This document shows, one piece after another, positions 54,076-63,100 of a stretch of DNA of 64,000 nucleotides (position 1 is its first letter; each line of letters starts with the position of its first letter). The notes below the pieces were generated by a model. The model did not search any database. It was not told the origin of the DNA and was given only the letters and a program-made list of their open reading frames with translations. The position numbers and the translations under genes are program-made. Source of the DNA: Armillaria gallica (Eukaryota; Basidiomycota; Agaricomycetes; Agaricales; Physalacriaceae); NCBI GenBank assembly GCA_037576215.1, contig JBANDB010000011.1, forward strand, positions 1,302,001 through 1,366,000, in the 5' to 3' direction.

Positions 54076-56760
54076 TCAGTTCCCGGAAGGCTTTATCTTG
54101 CGCTTCCGTCCATTTCCATTCAGCATTCCCCGTGAGTTGGGTAAGGGTCGTACCACCTTTGAATACATTTTGATAAACTTCCGATAGAAGTTAGTGAAGC
54201 CCAGGAACGATTGGAGCTCCTTTTTTCGACGAGGGGTAGGCCACTCTTCGATGCCAGCGATCTTGACCGGATCCATTCGTACCGAATTCTCGCTGACGAT
54301 TACGCCGAGGTACTCTGTTTCAAGGACCTCAAATTCGCATTTCTCCGCTTTGAGGAAAAGCTTGTTGTCGCGGAGTCGTTGGAGAACACGCCGTACGATT
54401 CGACGGTGTTCGTGGAGGTCCTTGGAGAAGATCAGGATGTCGTCGAGGTAGATCGTTACCTTTCCTTCCCCGATCAGGTCTCGGAAGATGTCGTTCATCA
54501 TCCACTGGAATGTGGCGGGGGAGTTGGTTAGGCCGAAGAACATGACCGTAGGCTCGTAGAGCCCTCGGTTCGTGCGGAAGGCAGCCTTTTCTTCGTCCCC
54601 CTCTCGGATTCGGACGTTGTTGTATCCCCATCGTACGTCGAGCTTCGTGAAATATTTGGCCCCTCGTAACTTATCGATTAGCTCCGAGATGAGCGGTAAT
54701 GGGTATCGGTTCTTGATAGTCATCTCGTTAAGTTTTCGGTAGTCCTGTACGGGCCGTAATGTTCCATCCTTTTTCTTCACGAAGAAGAAGGGCGAGGCGA
54801 ATGGGGATTTGGAGGGTCGGATGCGTCCAGACTCCAGGTTTTCGTCGAGGAACCTGTCGAGCTGCTCTTGTTCGTTTCGGTTCAGGGGGTATACCTTGCA
54901 ATCCAAGGTGGACTTGGCGTTCGGGACCAGCTCTATGGCATGATCCCAGGGTTTTCGTTCGGGAAGATCGTCGAAGTTCTCTTTTGAGAATAGATCGCGA
55001 AAGGAGTGGTAGTGCTCTGGTACCATCTCTTCGAAGACTCTCTTTGGCTGGTTGGCTTGAGCCTTGGCCGCCAACTCGTTGGCGTGATGGAGGGCTCGGA
55101 TAGTGAGCTCTTCTTCCATTCGAACGGCGAGGATAGTATCGCCGTCGTCTAGTTCCTCATCCCAGTGGTCACTGGGGTCGGCATCGGGCAACTCTAGAGG
55201 GTTTTTTACGCATTGGCAACGTCCAAAGATAATATTCCCTGTCCGCCAATTGACGGAGGGGTTATGGCGTTTGAGCCAGTCGTGACCTAGGTATACGTCG
55301 CGCTTCCCTAAGTCGGTGACTGCTAGGTCGATGCGCTCGCGATGTCCTCCGATGGAGAGGCAGAGCTCTACGAACTCCGTGACGTCCCCCCCGGCGTTCC
55401 TGGTTCCGTCGGCGTTGTAAACGGGGATCGGGACTTTTACCTTGCGAGTATTGAGTCCGTGCTGACGGACGTAGGCAGTATTAATGGCACTTCCTGTGCA
55501 TCCGCTATCTAACAATGCCTTGGTACTTAAGACCTGTCGACCCGTGCAGGGTTCGAGGAGGATGGGGATCATGAGGTCACTGGTGGATCCTCGAATATAT
55601 CGTATGGGTTCTCGAAGTTCATATAGATGTTCTCGGGCGAGTTCCCCTTCCGTTCGCAGGGCCTTGAGGAGTTCGTCGCTCAACTCCCCTAAGCGTTCGG
55701 GGTGGATCCATAGCGCGAGGACAGCACGTGCCGCGTTATCGGTGGGTGCCTGATGGATGGCGCGTAGGGTCCAGTCTACTTCGAATGGTTTTACCCATCC
55801 GTAGTCGATACTCGGGATAGAGGGGATCGTTTTGGGAGCGGTCGCAGCAACTGCTGGGGCACTTCCAGAACTAACGATCGGTCTCCCTTTGGATTCCCAT
55901 TGTAGGAAGGAGGTGTCGTCTTCCTCGTCCCGAATCTCTTCTAGAGATACCTGATGCCCCCTTTTTACCGCCTGGGCGCTAGCGGACTCCTCCCTTTCGG
56001 CTTTGTGGTCGTCCGAGGTGCCTTGATCCCGGATGGGATGCGGGGAGCGTATCCGCTCTTGACTTTCCTGTTCCTGGTTTGGCTGGGGGTTCATGGGTCG
56101 CCCGTGTACCGAGGGCTCGGGATTACCAGGGATTCGACCCATGGCCCCCGTGTCGACGGATTTCCCTCCGTCTGGTCTTCCTGGCCGCTCCCTTATGAGG
56201 GTTGAGCCTGCGCAGCCCACATCCGGGCGGGGAGGCTTGGACTCTCTGCCCTCGCCTCGGGGAGGATCCCGTGGGGGCACCCGTTCGTGATGTGGGGTCG
56301 CTTTGTCAGGAGTAGGGATGACCCTAATTCCTGCCCCACCTGATCGGGGGGTGTCTCTACCAGAGGGAGACTGCCCGCCCGTCATTATGGCAGGTGTCGC
56401 TATGGTGGGCGACTTTTCGTCCGATCCGTTCACTCGTAATGAGCTACTTGGCAAACGTTTAGCCGGTTTAGGTAACCTGGGGACGGCGGCCCCGTCGTCT
56501 AAGGGGGATTCGTTAGTAAGGGTCGAGAGAAGGTCGTATCGGTTGGCTGATTCAATGGCTGGGCGCGGCAAATAAGTCGAGGATTGGCACGTAGGCCGTA
56601 TATTGGTAACATGTTTTGAAGTCGTAAAAGTAACCGACCCCTCACTCGGGGGTCGGGGTATAGCCGAATGCGTTGTAAGTAAAATGTCTGATGATACGTA
56701 GCGAGTAAGTGATGGTACAAAAGAGATAGACCGCGCACCAGGGAACATTCGGGTCGTCAC
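54076..56760 (-). CDS. pol: Chromovirus Pol, protease and reverse transcriptase part
   Basis: The frame is open from upstream of 56760 (no ATG at the border; GTG in frame). About 400 residues of Pro/Arg/Glu-rich sequence precede the aspartic protease motif KALLDSGCTGSAINTAYV, which is an unusual spacer. The RT follows: YPLNRNEQEQLDRFLDENLE, FFVKKKDGTLRPVQDYRKLN, FTKLDVRWGYNNVRI, MFFGLTNSPATFQWMMN and YLDDILIFS with the catalytic DD. The frame ends at 54076 in a tail created by a frameshift near 54140, where one A appears to be missing just after RPL. Continuation is in 54067-52070. Confidence 0.9.
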   Translation of the reverse strand: MTTRMFPGARSISFVPSLTRYVSSDILLTTHSAIPRPPSEGSVTFTTSKHVTNIRPTCQSSTYLPRPAIESANRYDLLSTLTNESPLDDGAAVPRLPKPAKRLPSSSLRVNGSDEKSPTIATPAIMTGGQSPSGRDTPRSGGAGIRVIPTPDKATPHHERVPPRDPPRGEGRESKPPRPDVGCAGSTLIRERPGRPDGGKSVDTGAMGRIPGNPEPSVHGRPMNPQPNQEQESQERIRSPHPIRDQGTSDDHKAEREESASAQAVKRGHQVSLEEIRDEEDDTSFLQWESKGRPIVSSGSAPAVAATAPKTIPSIPSIDYGWVKPFEVDWTLRAIHQAPTDNAARAVLALWIHPERLGELSDELLKALRTEGELAREHLYELREPIRYIRGSTSDLMIPILLEPCTGRQVLSTKALLDSGCTGSAINTAYVRQHGLNTRKVKVPIPVYNADGTRNAGGDVTEFVELCLSIGGHRERIDLAVTDLGKRDVYLGHDWLKRHNPSVNWRTGNIIFGRCQCVKNPLELPDADPSDHWDEELDDGDTILAVRMEEELTIRALHHANELAAKAQANQPKRVFEEMVPEHYHSFRDLFSKENFDDLPERKPWDHAIELVPNAKSTLDCKVYPLNRNEQEQLDRFLDENLESGRIRPSKSPFASPFFFVKKKDGTLRPVQDYRKLNEMTIKNRYPLPLISELIDKLRGAKYFTKLDVRWGYNNVRIREGDEEKAAFRTNRGLYEPTVMFFGLTNSPATFQWMMNDIFRDLIGEGKVTIYLDDILIFSKDLHEHRRIVRRVLQRLRDNKLFLKAEKCEFEVLETEYLGVIVSENSVRMDPVKIAGIEEWPTPRRKKELQSFLGFTNFYRKFIKMYSKVVRPLPNSRGMLNGNGRKRKIKPSGN

Positions 56761-56783
56761 AGGTGAATCAGAACCTGGACGAC

Positions 56784-59231
56784 CTAATCTTTTACCTCCT
56801 CCGTCGTTTGCGCGAGTGGCTCCGGTGCCGCCTTGAGGGCGCGCACTTCCCGTTTCTCGCCTTTATGGGGGCAGTCTCGACTGAGATGGCCCTTCTCGTC
56901 GCAGCGGAAGCACTTCCCCTCCGCCATCTGGCGCGACTTTTTCGCGTCGATCTCCATCGGGACTCCTTGACCGGGATGAGTGGTTTGCTTAACCGAAACC
57001 CACTTGGGCCCGGCCGTAGTTGGTTTCGGCGCTTCTTTAGCTTTTTGTGCCGGGGGATTCGGTCCTGGATGCTTTGCGACGGGATGGCTTGGACGCTTCT
57101 CGAGGAATTTGTCGAGTCCCTGAGTCTGTTCGAAGATCCTCTGCCTCTGTCGTTGGTCGTACATTCGAAGGATTTGGTCTTTCCATTCTTCGTAGCTGCG
57201 AGGGATGGCGATCCCGAGGTTGGCGATGGCCATCCCGTAGCTGCGCGGAATGCCCTTGCGAACCGCTTGGACGAGAAGTCCACGCTCCGTCTGATCGTCG
57301 AGTCGATTAGCCAGTTTGGCTTCCCTTTCCAATTTCCGAAAGAAGACATGGGCCGCTTCGTCTCCCATTTTCATCTCGCCCATCTTTTTCTCGTGAACCA
57401 GCTCGATCGCTGGGTCTCGGAATTGCTCCCGGAAGAGGTCGCAAAAGACCTCCCAACGGGGATAACGATATCGCGGTCCCGCTTCGAAGTCTTCGTCTTC
57501 CTCGGCGGTTGCGTGCATTCCTGGGTCCGCTGGCTCGTATCGATACTTGGGTCGTTCGTGCACCCACCAGTCTTCTGCCTCTCCCTCGAGTAGGGAGACA
57601 GCCAGACCTACCATGAGGGCGGGTCTTCCCTCGTAATGGTATCGGAAGGTTTCGAAGTAGTGGTCGCACGCCCCGAGGAATCGTTCGATATCGTCATGCT
57701 TTCCTTCGAATCCTCGGGGTGGTTTCATGAGAATCGGGCGGACGCCCACAAAGGCCGGGGGATTACCCGCCGTCCATTCACCCGTAGGTCCGTGATCGGG
57801 GGGAGCCCAATCGGGGGGTCGGGGGACGGAGTAGTGGTCCGGGTCGGGCCCCCTGCGGGGGGGGCGACCACGGGTGGTTGGTCCGCGTTTCCTTTTTTCC
57901 TGTTCTAACTCATCCTGGAGCCGGGTATTCTCGGCTCGGAAGGCCGCCGCCTGGTCCTCGAGTCGGGTCATCCGTTCCTGATCCGTTTCTGCTGGTCCGG
58001 GAACATCCTCATTCATGTCCCCGCTCGTATCTCCTCCCGCCCCTGATCCCGCGATTAGGCGGCTCGTTCCGCGTCCGTGGTACTCCCCTCGACGACGCCA
58101 GTCTTGTCGAACCCACGCCGGAGGGGAGTCCGGGAGTGGTTCTGGTTCGTGCATCGTATAGTAATAGTCAGGGGCCCCCGTCTTCGGTTCTCCCCGGAAA
58201 GGAGGTTGGAGTTGAGGGTAGCTCCCCGTCCAGGTCCGGCCTGTCCCCCTGCTGTCGAGCGAGGGGGAGTAGGGCGCGTTCCAAGGCCTCTTGCTCCTGT
58301 TCCGTTTGCGGGGGAACTCGAGGGACTCGGCTCCCCGCGGTCGGGGGATACCTCTCCCTGAATCGGTTTTCCCATATCCGGGCGTCGATGATTCGGTCTC
58401 TTCCGTATCGAGGAAGCGGATCCCCTCGATCAACGGCGAGGTAATAGTCCATGGTTTCTCGATCCGGGGCTCGAAAGCCCGCTCTTCGTTCAAGATCCTG
58501 CCAGCGTAGTTCCCAGGCCTCACTGCGAGCGGGGCCCAATATTTGTCTATCGGCTCCTGATAAAGCCGGCCACTGGTAATCCCCGCCAAAGGGGTTGAGC
58601 GGGTCGTCATCGTCTCTGGGCCTCGGTGGTCCTGCCACCACGGGCTCAGGGGCTGGGGTGGTTGCTGGCTCAGGAGTCGGGGAGGCAGTCCTTGGTGGAG
58701 TGGCAGGTCTGGAGGGAGCAGGGGGTCGAGGAACGGTGGGGGTAGCTTCGGAGGAGGATTGCGACTCGGGGGTGGAGGATCCGGAGATCCCGGGGGCGTG
58801 TGGAATTCCCCGGTCGTCCAGGATGATGAGGGGGATGCTGTTGTCCGAATCGTCGTCGCTGTCCACATCGATGGGCCACCGACGCGTCCCACTCGCTGGG
58901 CGGGCGGCCCTAATCGGGGGTCTATAGTCTCGGGCCGGGGGTCGTTGGAGGAATGCCTCGAGTCTCGGTCCCCTTGCGGGGAGGACTCGTCTGGGGGTGT
59001 ATCTTGGCGGCTCGGGCTCTGGCTCGGGCTCCGCAGGCCGTATCGTTGGAACCTCTCGCGAAGAGGAGGGTTCCTGGGAAGCGGGGGGTTGAGTAGGTCC
59101 TCGATCCTCAATGAGGATCTCGTCCGTGCCGAAGTAGACGGTGGTCGCCTGTCTTCGGTTTCGTATAGTCGTGCGTTCTGCCCCCATGCCTGGTCAGATG
59201 AGGGCGGGGTCGAGTCTGGGTAGTTCGACAT
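56784..59231 (-). CDS. gag: Chromovirus Gag (815 aa)
   Basis: The first 350 residues or so are unusually Pro/Arg/Ser-rich and disordered. A short coiled coil (about 425-450, LEDQAAAFRAENTRLQDELE) precedes the retrotransposon Gag capsid domain (about 500-720, IERFLGACDHYFETFRYHYE, VGLAVSLLEGEAEDWWV, KMGDEAAHVFFRKLEREAKL), and a CCHC knuckle CFRCDEKGHLSRDC lies near the C-terminus. It forms the particle and binds RNA. It is about twice as long as a usual Ty3 Gag because of the N-terminal extension. It ends 23 nt before the first codon of the pol ORF as listed, but the pol frame is open upstream and overlaps gag, allowing a -1 shift. Confidence 0.92.
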   Translation of the reverse strand: MSNYPDSTPPSSDQAWGQNARLYETEDRRPPSTSARTRSSLRIEDLLNPPLPRNPPLRERFQRYGLRSPSQSPSRQDTPPDESSPQGDRDSRHSSNDPRPETIDPRLGPPAQRVGRVGGPSMWTATTIRTTASPSSSWTTGEFHTPPGSPDPPPPSRNPPPKLPPPFLDPLLPPDLPLHQGLPPRLLSQQPPQPLSPWWQDHRGPETMTTRSTPLAGITSGRLYQEPIDKYWAPLAVRPGNYAGRILNEERAFEPRIEKPWTITSPLIEGIRFLDTEETESSTPGYGKTDSGRGIPRPRGAESLEFPRKRNRSKRPWNAPYSPSLDSRGTGRTWTGSYPQLQPPFRGEPKTGAPDYYYTMHEPEPLPDSPPAWVRQDWRRRGEYHGRGTSRLIAGSGAGGDTSGDMNEDVPGPAETDQERMTRLEDQAAAFRAENTRLQDELEQEKRKRGPTTRGRPPRRGPDPDHYSVPRPPDWAPPDHGPTGEWTAGNPPAFVGVRPILMKPPRGFEGKHDDIERFLGACDHYFETFRYHYEGRPALMVGLAVSLLEGEAEDWWVHERPKYRYEPADPGMHATAEEDEDFEAGPRYRYPRWEVFCDLFREQFRDPAIELVHEKKMGEMKMGDEAAHVFFRKLEREAKLANRLDDQTERGLLVQAVRKGIPRSYGMAIANLGIAIPRSYEEWKDQILRMYDQRQRQRIFEQTQGLDKFLEKRPSHPVAKHPGPNPPAQKAKEAPKPTTAGPKWVSVKQTTHPGQGVPMEIDAKKSRQMAEGKCFRCDEKGHLSRDCPHKGEKREVRALKAAPEPLAQTTEEVKD

Positions 59232-59409
59232 AATGTCGGGGAACCGATGGGGGAGGGGGAACGAAGAGGATTCCTCGTCGTTGGAGGAACCCTCGGATCT
59301 GTTCTTGGTAAGTAAGAACTAGGGCCGCGGTGAGGAGGCACAAGAGGGTGGTGGTGACGATAGCGGTGCCGAGTGCGATGGTTTGTGTGTGGTTTAGGTC
59401 TGGGGTCAT
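59194..59409 (-). CDS. Small leader ORF 3 of the chromovirus (71 aa, membrane protein)
   Basis: ATG 59409, stop at 59194. MTPDLNHTQT, then a hydrophobic helix (IALGTAIVTTTLLCLLTAAL), then a basic/proline-rich part (QEQIRGFLQRRGILFVPPPP). Overlaps the gag start (59231) by 38 nt. No family recognised. Confidence 0.45.
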   Translation of the reverse strand: MTPDLNHTQTIALGTAIVTTTLLCLLTAALVLTYQEQIRGFLQRRGILFVPPPPSVPRHYVELPRLDPALI

Positions 59410-59543
59410 CGATCTCGGAATCGCGCTTCGCGCAAGCGCTGGGATAGTTGATAGAGGAGGAATTTTAGGTAGAGAAGGACGACGAGGGTCGTAACGTTTA
59501 TGATTAGAAGGATTCGGAGTTGCTGTTTAGTCGACGTTGTCAT
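59406..59543 (-). CDS. Small leader ORF 2 of the chromovirus (45 aa, membrane peptide)
   Basis: ATG 59543, TGA 59408-59406. MTTSTKQQLR, a hydrophobic helix ILLIINVTTLVVLLYLKFLL, then QRLREARFRDR: one membrane span with a basic C-terminal side. Its stop overlaps the start of leader ORF 3 (ATGA), a classic termination-reinitiation arrangement. Too short for usual ORF finding. Confidence 0.45.
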   Translation of the reverse strand: MTTSTKQQLRILLIINVTTLVVLLYLKFLLYQLSQRLREARFRDR

Positions 59544-59733
59544 CGTAGTAGTCGTAGCCGCAGTAGTCGTAGGAGTGGAAGTCGTCGTGGGAGAAGCGGG
59601 GGGGAGAGAGTTCTCGCCTTTTTTGATAGGTCCTTGCCTTTCGCGCTCTAGGTCTGCGCCTTCCTCCTCCCGAGTTTTTGGTTTCTGGGTCCTTCTGGTT
59701 CTTCTCGTGTTTCGGTTGTCGTTTCTGGGGCAT
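59527..59733 (-). CDS. Small leader ORF 1 of the chromovirus (68 aa, basic)
   Basis: First ATG after the 5' LTR (53 nt downstream). Lys/Arg-rich N-terminus (MPQKRQPKHEKNQKDPETKN) with GGGRRRPRARK, then a Tyr/Asp-rich acidic tail ending DYYDDNVD. The charge pattern suggests a nucleic-acid-binding or disordered peptide. Overlaps leader ORF 2 by 17 nt. Unknown family; may only act as an upstream ORF controlling translation. Confidence 0.45.
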   Translation of the reverse strand: MPQKRQPKHEKNQKDPETKNSGGGRRRPRARKARTYQKRRELSPPRFSHDDFHSYDYCGYDYYDDNVD

Positions 59734-59773
59734 GGGGGTTTCTCCGCGGTATACGGGGAGAAGGAGAAAGAGA

Positions 59774-59785
59774 AGCTTGAGCTAA
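59774..59785 (-). other. Primer-binding site, Tf1-like self-priming type
   Basis: TTAGCTCAAGCT, one base inside the 5' LTR on the sense strand. It does not start with TGG, so it does not pair with a tRNA CCA end. It is exactly complementary to AGCTTGAGCTAA at 59955-59944, the predicted 5' end of the element RNA. This is the arrangement used by Tf1/sushi chromoviruses, where the RNA 5' end folds back and primes. Confidence 0.65.
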
Positions 59786-59786
59786 C

Positions 59787-60143
59787 TGTTATGTCCGGAC
59801 CCGGGAATAACAGACTAGGCGTCTAACGATGCAATACCTCGCACTTCGGGTAGCTCGATAGAACCGTGGCGTCTGATATAGCGGAGCGGTATACGCAGTG
59901 AACTCTCGGCAAGCGATGGGAGTAAAGTCCGGGGTGTATAAACTTAGCTCAAGCTAAGGTACATGGCTGAAAGCGGTGCTACTTATATAGGATATGTGGG
60001 TACTAAGAATAGATCAATGGGTAACGGCTTCGATAGAAGTTCTGGGGTGATCTGGTTGATACGCTGGGGTGGTCCGTGCGGTGCCGAGGTGCCGAGGTGC
60101 CGGATAAGATAAGATAAGGTGAAAAAGCGGATAATTCGTAACA
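59787..60143 (-). repeat. LTR (5' LTR of the minus-strand element)
   Basis: 357 bp. In sense orientation (minus strand) it has a TATATAA box (59989-59983) and, 34 nt after its start, CTTAGCTTGAGCTAAG (59958-59943), the expected region of transcription start. Confidence 0.95.
59983..59989 (-). promoter_or_regulatory. TATA box of the chromovirus LTR
   Basis: TATATAA on the sense strand, about 34 nt upstream of the self-complementary motif. The same box is in the other LTR. Confidence 0.65.
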
Positions 60144-60148
60144 ATCCC
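60144..60148. repeat. Target-site duplication ATCCC, right
   Basis: Matches 51708-51712. Removing the element and one copy restores the Helitron reading frame. Confidence 0.92.
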
Positions 60149-63100
60149 ATGCCTGTAGTACCAGCTCTTCCTGTTTTTTCCACCAGAGGTAGACGTCGTA
60201 GACAGTTACATGGTGGTGCTCCTGAAGGACAGACATCTGCATTTGATAATACTTCTGTTCCACAAGGCCGTGGACGTGGGGGTGGTCGAGGACATGGGCG
60301 AGGGAGAACTATTGAAATTCATCCTCCATGCACTGAGCCACCACAAAATATTGACCAGACAACTTCTGCTGAGCACCGCCACCAATCACCATCACCTATA
60401 AGAGAGTCACCACCATTACCTTCACCACCTCTACAGCCACCATTACCATTACCACATCAACATCAACCACCACATGCTATTCCTGTACAACTTCCTCTGG
60501 CAAGACGTCCATATGCTGAAGTGCACTCTCAGCATAATATTGGAAGTAGAAAGTATGTTTGTGAACATTGTGGGGCATTACATTGGTATGATGAACGACT
60601 TAAGAGTAAGTCAAGAGTTACACCGCAATTTGGAATGTGCTGTCTACAAGGGCAGGTTAAATTACCTCCCCTTCTTCCTGCTCCTGCCATTCTTCAAAAT
60701 CTTCTTTGTGGCAACAATCCATTGTCAAAAGCCTTCTTACAAGATATCAGGCAGTATAATGCAGCATTGGCATTTACATCTTTAGCTGTAAAAGTTGATG
60801 AGGCAATTACCAGTTCTTCAGGACCATACTGCTTCCGTGTATCTGGCGAGCTTCATCACCAGATGGGATCCCTGCTGCCTCAGGAAGAAGGAAAATTGTC
60901 TTATGCACAGCTGTACATACATGATCCAGTGGAGGCATTGAGTATGCGTAATCGTCGCAATCCTAATCTAAATCCTGAAATCATGTCTCAATTACAGGAT
61001 TTAATGCAGGATGTAAATCCATATGTTGCTTTATATCGACATGCATATCTCATTATGAAAGACAAACCCCGTGAAGAGTATCCAAATATTGAAGTGCGAT
61101 TGCATGTGGGTGATGGAACTGATGGGCGACGATATAATCTTCCAACAGTAGATGAGTTGGCTGCTATTATTCCTGGAGATGGATCTGAGCCTGTTCAAAA
61201 TGATCGAGACATTGTTTTACGTATGCATGATCATTCTCTCAAACGCATTAGTCAACTTCATCCAAGTTATCAATCTCTTCATTATGTTCTCCTTTTTCCA
61301 TATGGAGAATTGGGTTGGAATATACATATGCTCCTGGAAGAGACTGAAACAAGTGAACGTAGAGAAAATAAAAGGCTTACTCAACATATGTATTATGCTT
61401 ATCGCCTACAGGACCATCCAATATTTGAACCAAATGCACCATTGTATAGAGCAGGAAGGCTCTACCAGCAGTATATTGTAGATGCATGGGCATCAATTGA
61501 ACAAAATAATCTCAACTGGGTTCGACACAATCAGAAAACTATCCGTGCAGATCTGTATAAAGGATTGGTTGATGCAACGACCAATGCAGATGGATTGGAA
61601 AACTCTGGCCAGCGTATTGTCTTACCATCATCACACACTGGAAGTCCACGTGCAATGTACCAGCTGTACCAAGACTCTATGGCAATCTGTAGAGCCTTAC
61701 AGAAGCCAGATATCTTTCTTACAATGACAGCAAACCCACAGTGGCCAGAAATTGTGGAGGCTCTGAAGCGTACAGATGGACCAGATCAGAAGGTGGAGGA
61801 TCGACCAGATATTGTGGCCAGGGTCTTCCAGTTGAAGAAGGAGGCCTTACTGGAAAAAATCAAGAAGGGTGGAATATTTGGAAAAGTCAGGGCTATGGTG
61901 CATACTATTGAATTTCAGAAGCGTGGACTCCCTCATATGCATCTTTTGATTTTTCTGGATCCTGAAGACAAGATTCGCACACCTGCTGATGCTGATTCAG
62001 TCTCATGTGCTCAGATTCCTGATCCTGTTACTCAACCAATTCTTTATGAGATTGTTACCAGATGCATGGTTCATGGTCCATGTGATCATCGCTGCAAGAA
62101 GCCTGATGGCCGCTGTTCAAAAAACTTTCCAAAAGACTTCAATGAGCACACTGAATTCACCAATGATGGATATCCCAATTTGGCACGTCCTAACAATGGT
62201 TGTGAGTATGTTAAAATGCGTGGCGAAACCCGTACTGTTTATACCAACCGTGATATTGTCCCATACAATCCTTATCTCAGTGCAAAATATAACTGTCACA
62301 TCAATGTGGAGGTTTGTGTTTCTGTCAAGGCCATCAAATATATCCATAAATACATCTACAAGGGCCATGACAGGACTACATTAGAGGTTCAGGATCATGA
62401 TGAGATCAAGGAGTTTTTGGATGCACACTACATCTCTGCTATTGAATCATGCTGGAGAATCTTTTCATTTCGGCTACATCAGGAGGAGCCAAATGTTGTC
62501 CGTCTTCAGGTCCATCTCCCTGATGAACAGCTTATCACATATGATGAGAATGACAGTCCAGAAGAGGTGTTAGCAGCTGCAGAGGCAAAGACAACTACTC
62601 TGTTACAATGGTTTGAGCTCAATAAGAGGGATCCAAATGCATGCCAATATTTATATCAGGAGACTCCTGCTCATTATACCTGGAGTAAGAGGAAGTGGAA
62701 TCTACGCCAAAAATATACTACTATTGGCATTACTATTGGCCGAATGTATCAAGCTGCCCCCTCATCTGGCGAACGATTCTATCTGCGGCTTCTTTTGACT
62801 GCTGTTACCGGTGCTCAATCCTTCCAACACTTACGCACTGTCAACAATGTGGAGTATGCTACTTTTAAAGAAGCATGCATTGCTATGGGATTGCTGGAAA
62901 ATGATAATGAATGGAGACAATGCTTACAGGAGGCAGCTATTATGCAGTCAGGAGCACAGTTGCGATCACTATTTGTGACCCTTCTTCTCTTCTGCCAGCC
63001 AGCAAAGCCAGATGAGCTGTGGGAGGAGTTCAAGGAGAATATTTGTGATGATTTGGCACATAAGCTCCACCAACGTGATGTTCCAAATCCAACAGATGCA

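Larger units (their letters stand above)
51713..60143 (-). mobile_element. Ty3/gypsy chromovirus, full length, recent insertion
   Basis: 8431 bp, bounded by two 357-bp LTRs (51713-52069, 59787-60143) that I read as identical and by the target-site duplication ATCCC (51708-51712, 60144-60148). Transcribed leftward: 5' LTR at 59787-60143, three short ORFs, gag, protease-RT, RNase H-integrase-chromodomain, polypurine tract, 3' LTR. It is inserted in the coding region of a Helitron. Identical LTRs mean a recent insertion, yet pol carries one frameshift. Confidence 0.97.

Noticed and set aside
56763..57593. 276-codon plus-strand ORF antisense to gag
   Set aside because: Shadow of the gag capsid and zinc-knuckle region; no independent domain.
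58168..59187. 339-codon minus-strand ORF over gag
   Set aside because: It overlaps the gag N-terminal extension in another frame. The GC-rich, Pro/Arg-coding DNA leaves several frames open; only the gag frame continues into the capsid domain and zinc knuckle.
51713..60143. Envelope-like protein in leader ORFs 2 and 3
   Set aside because: Both are far too short, lack a signal peptide/ectodomain layout and lie before gag rather than after pol.
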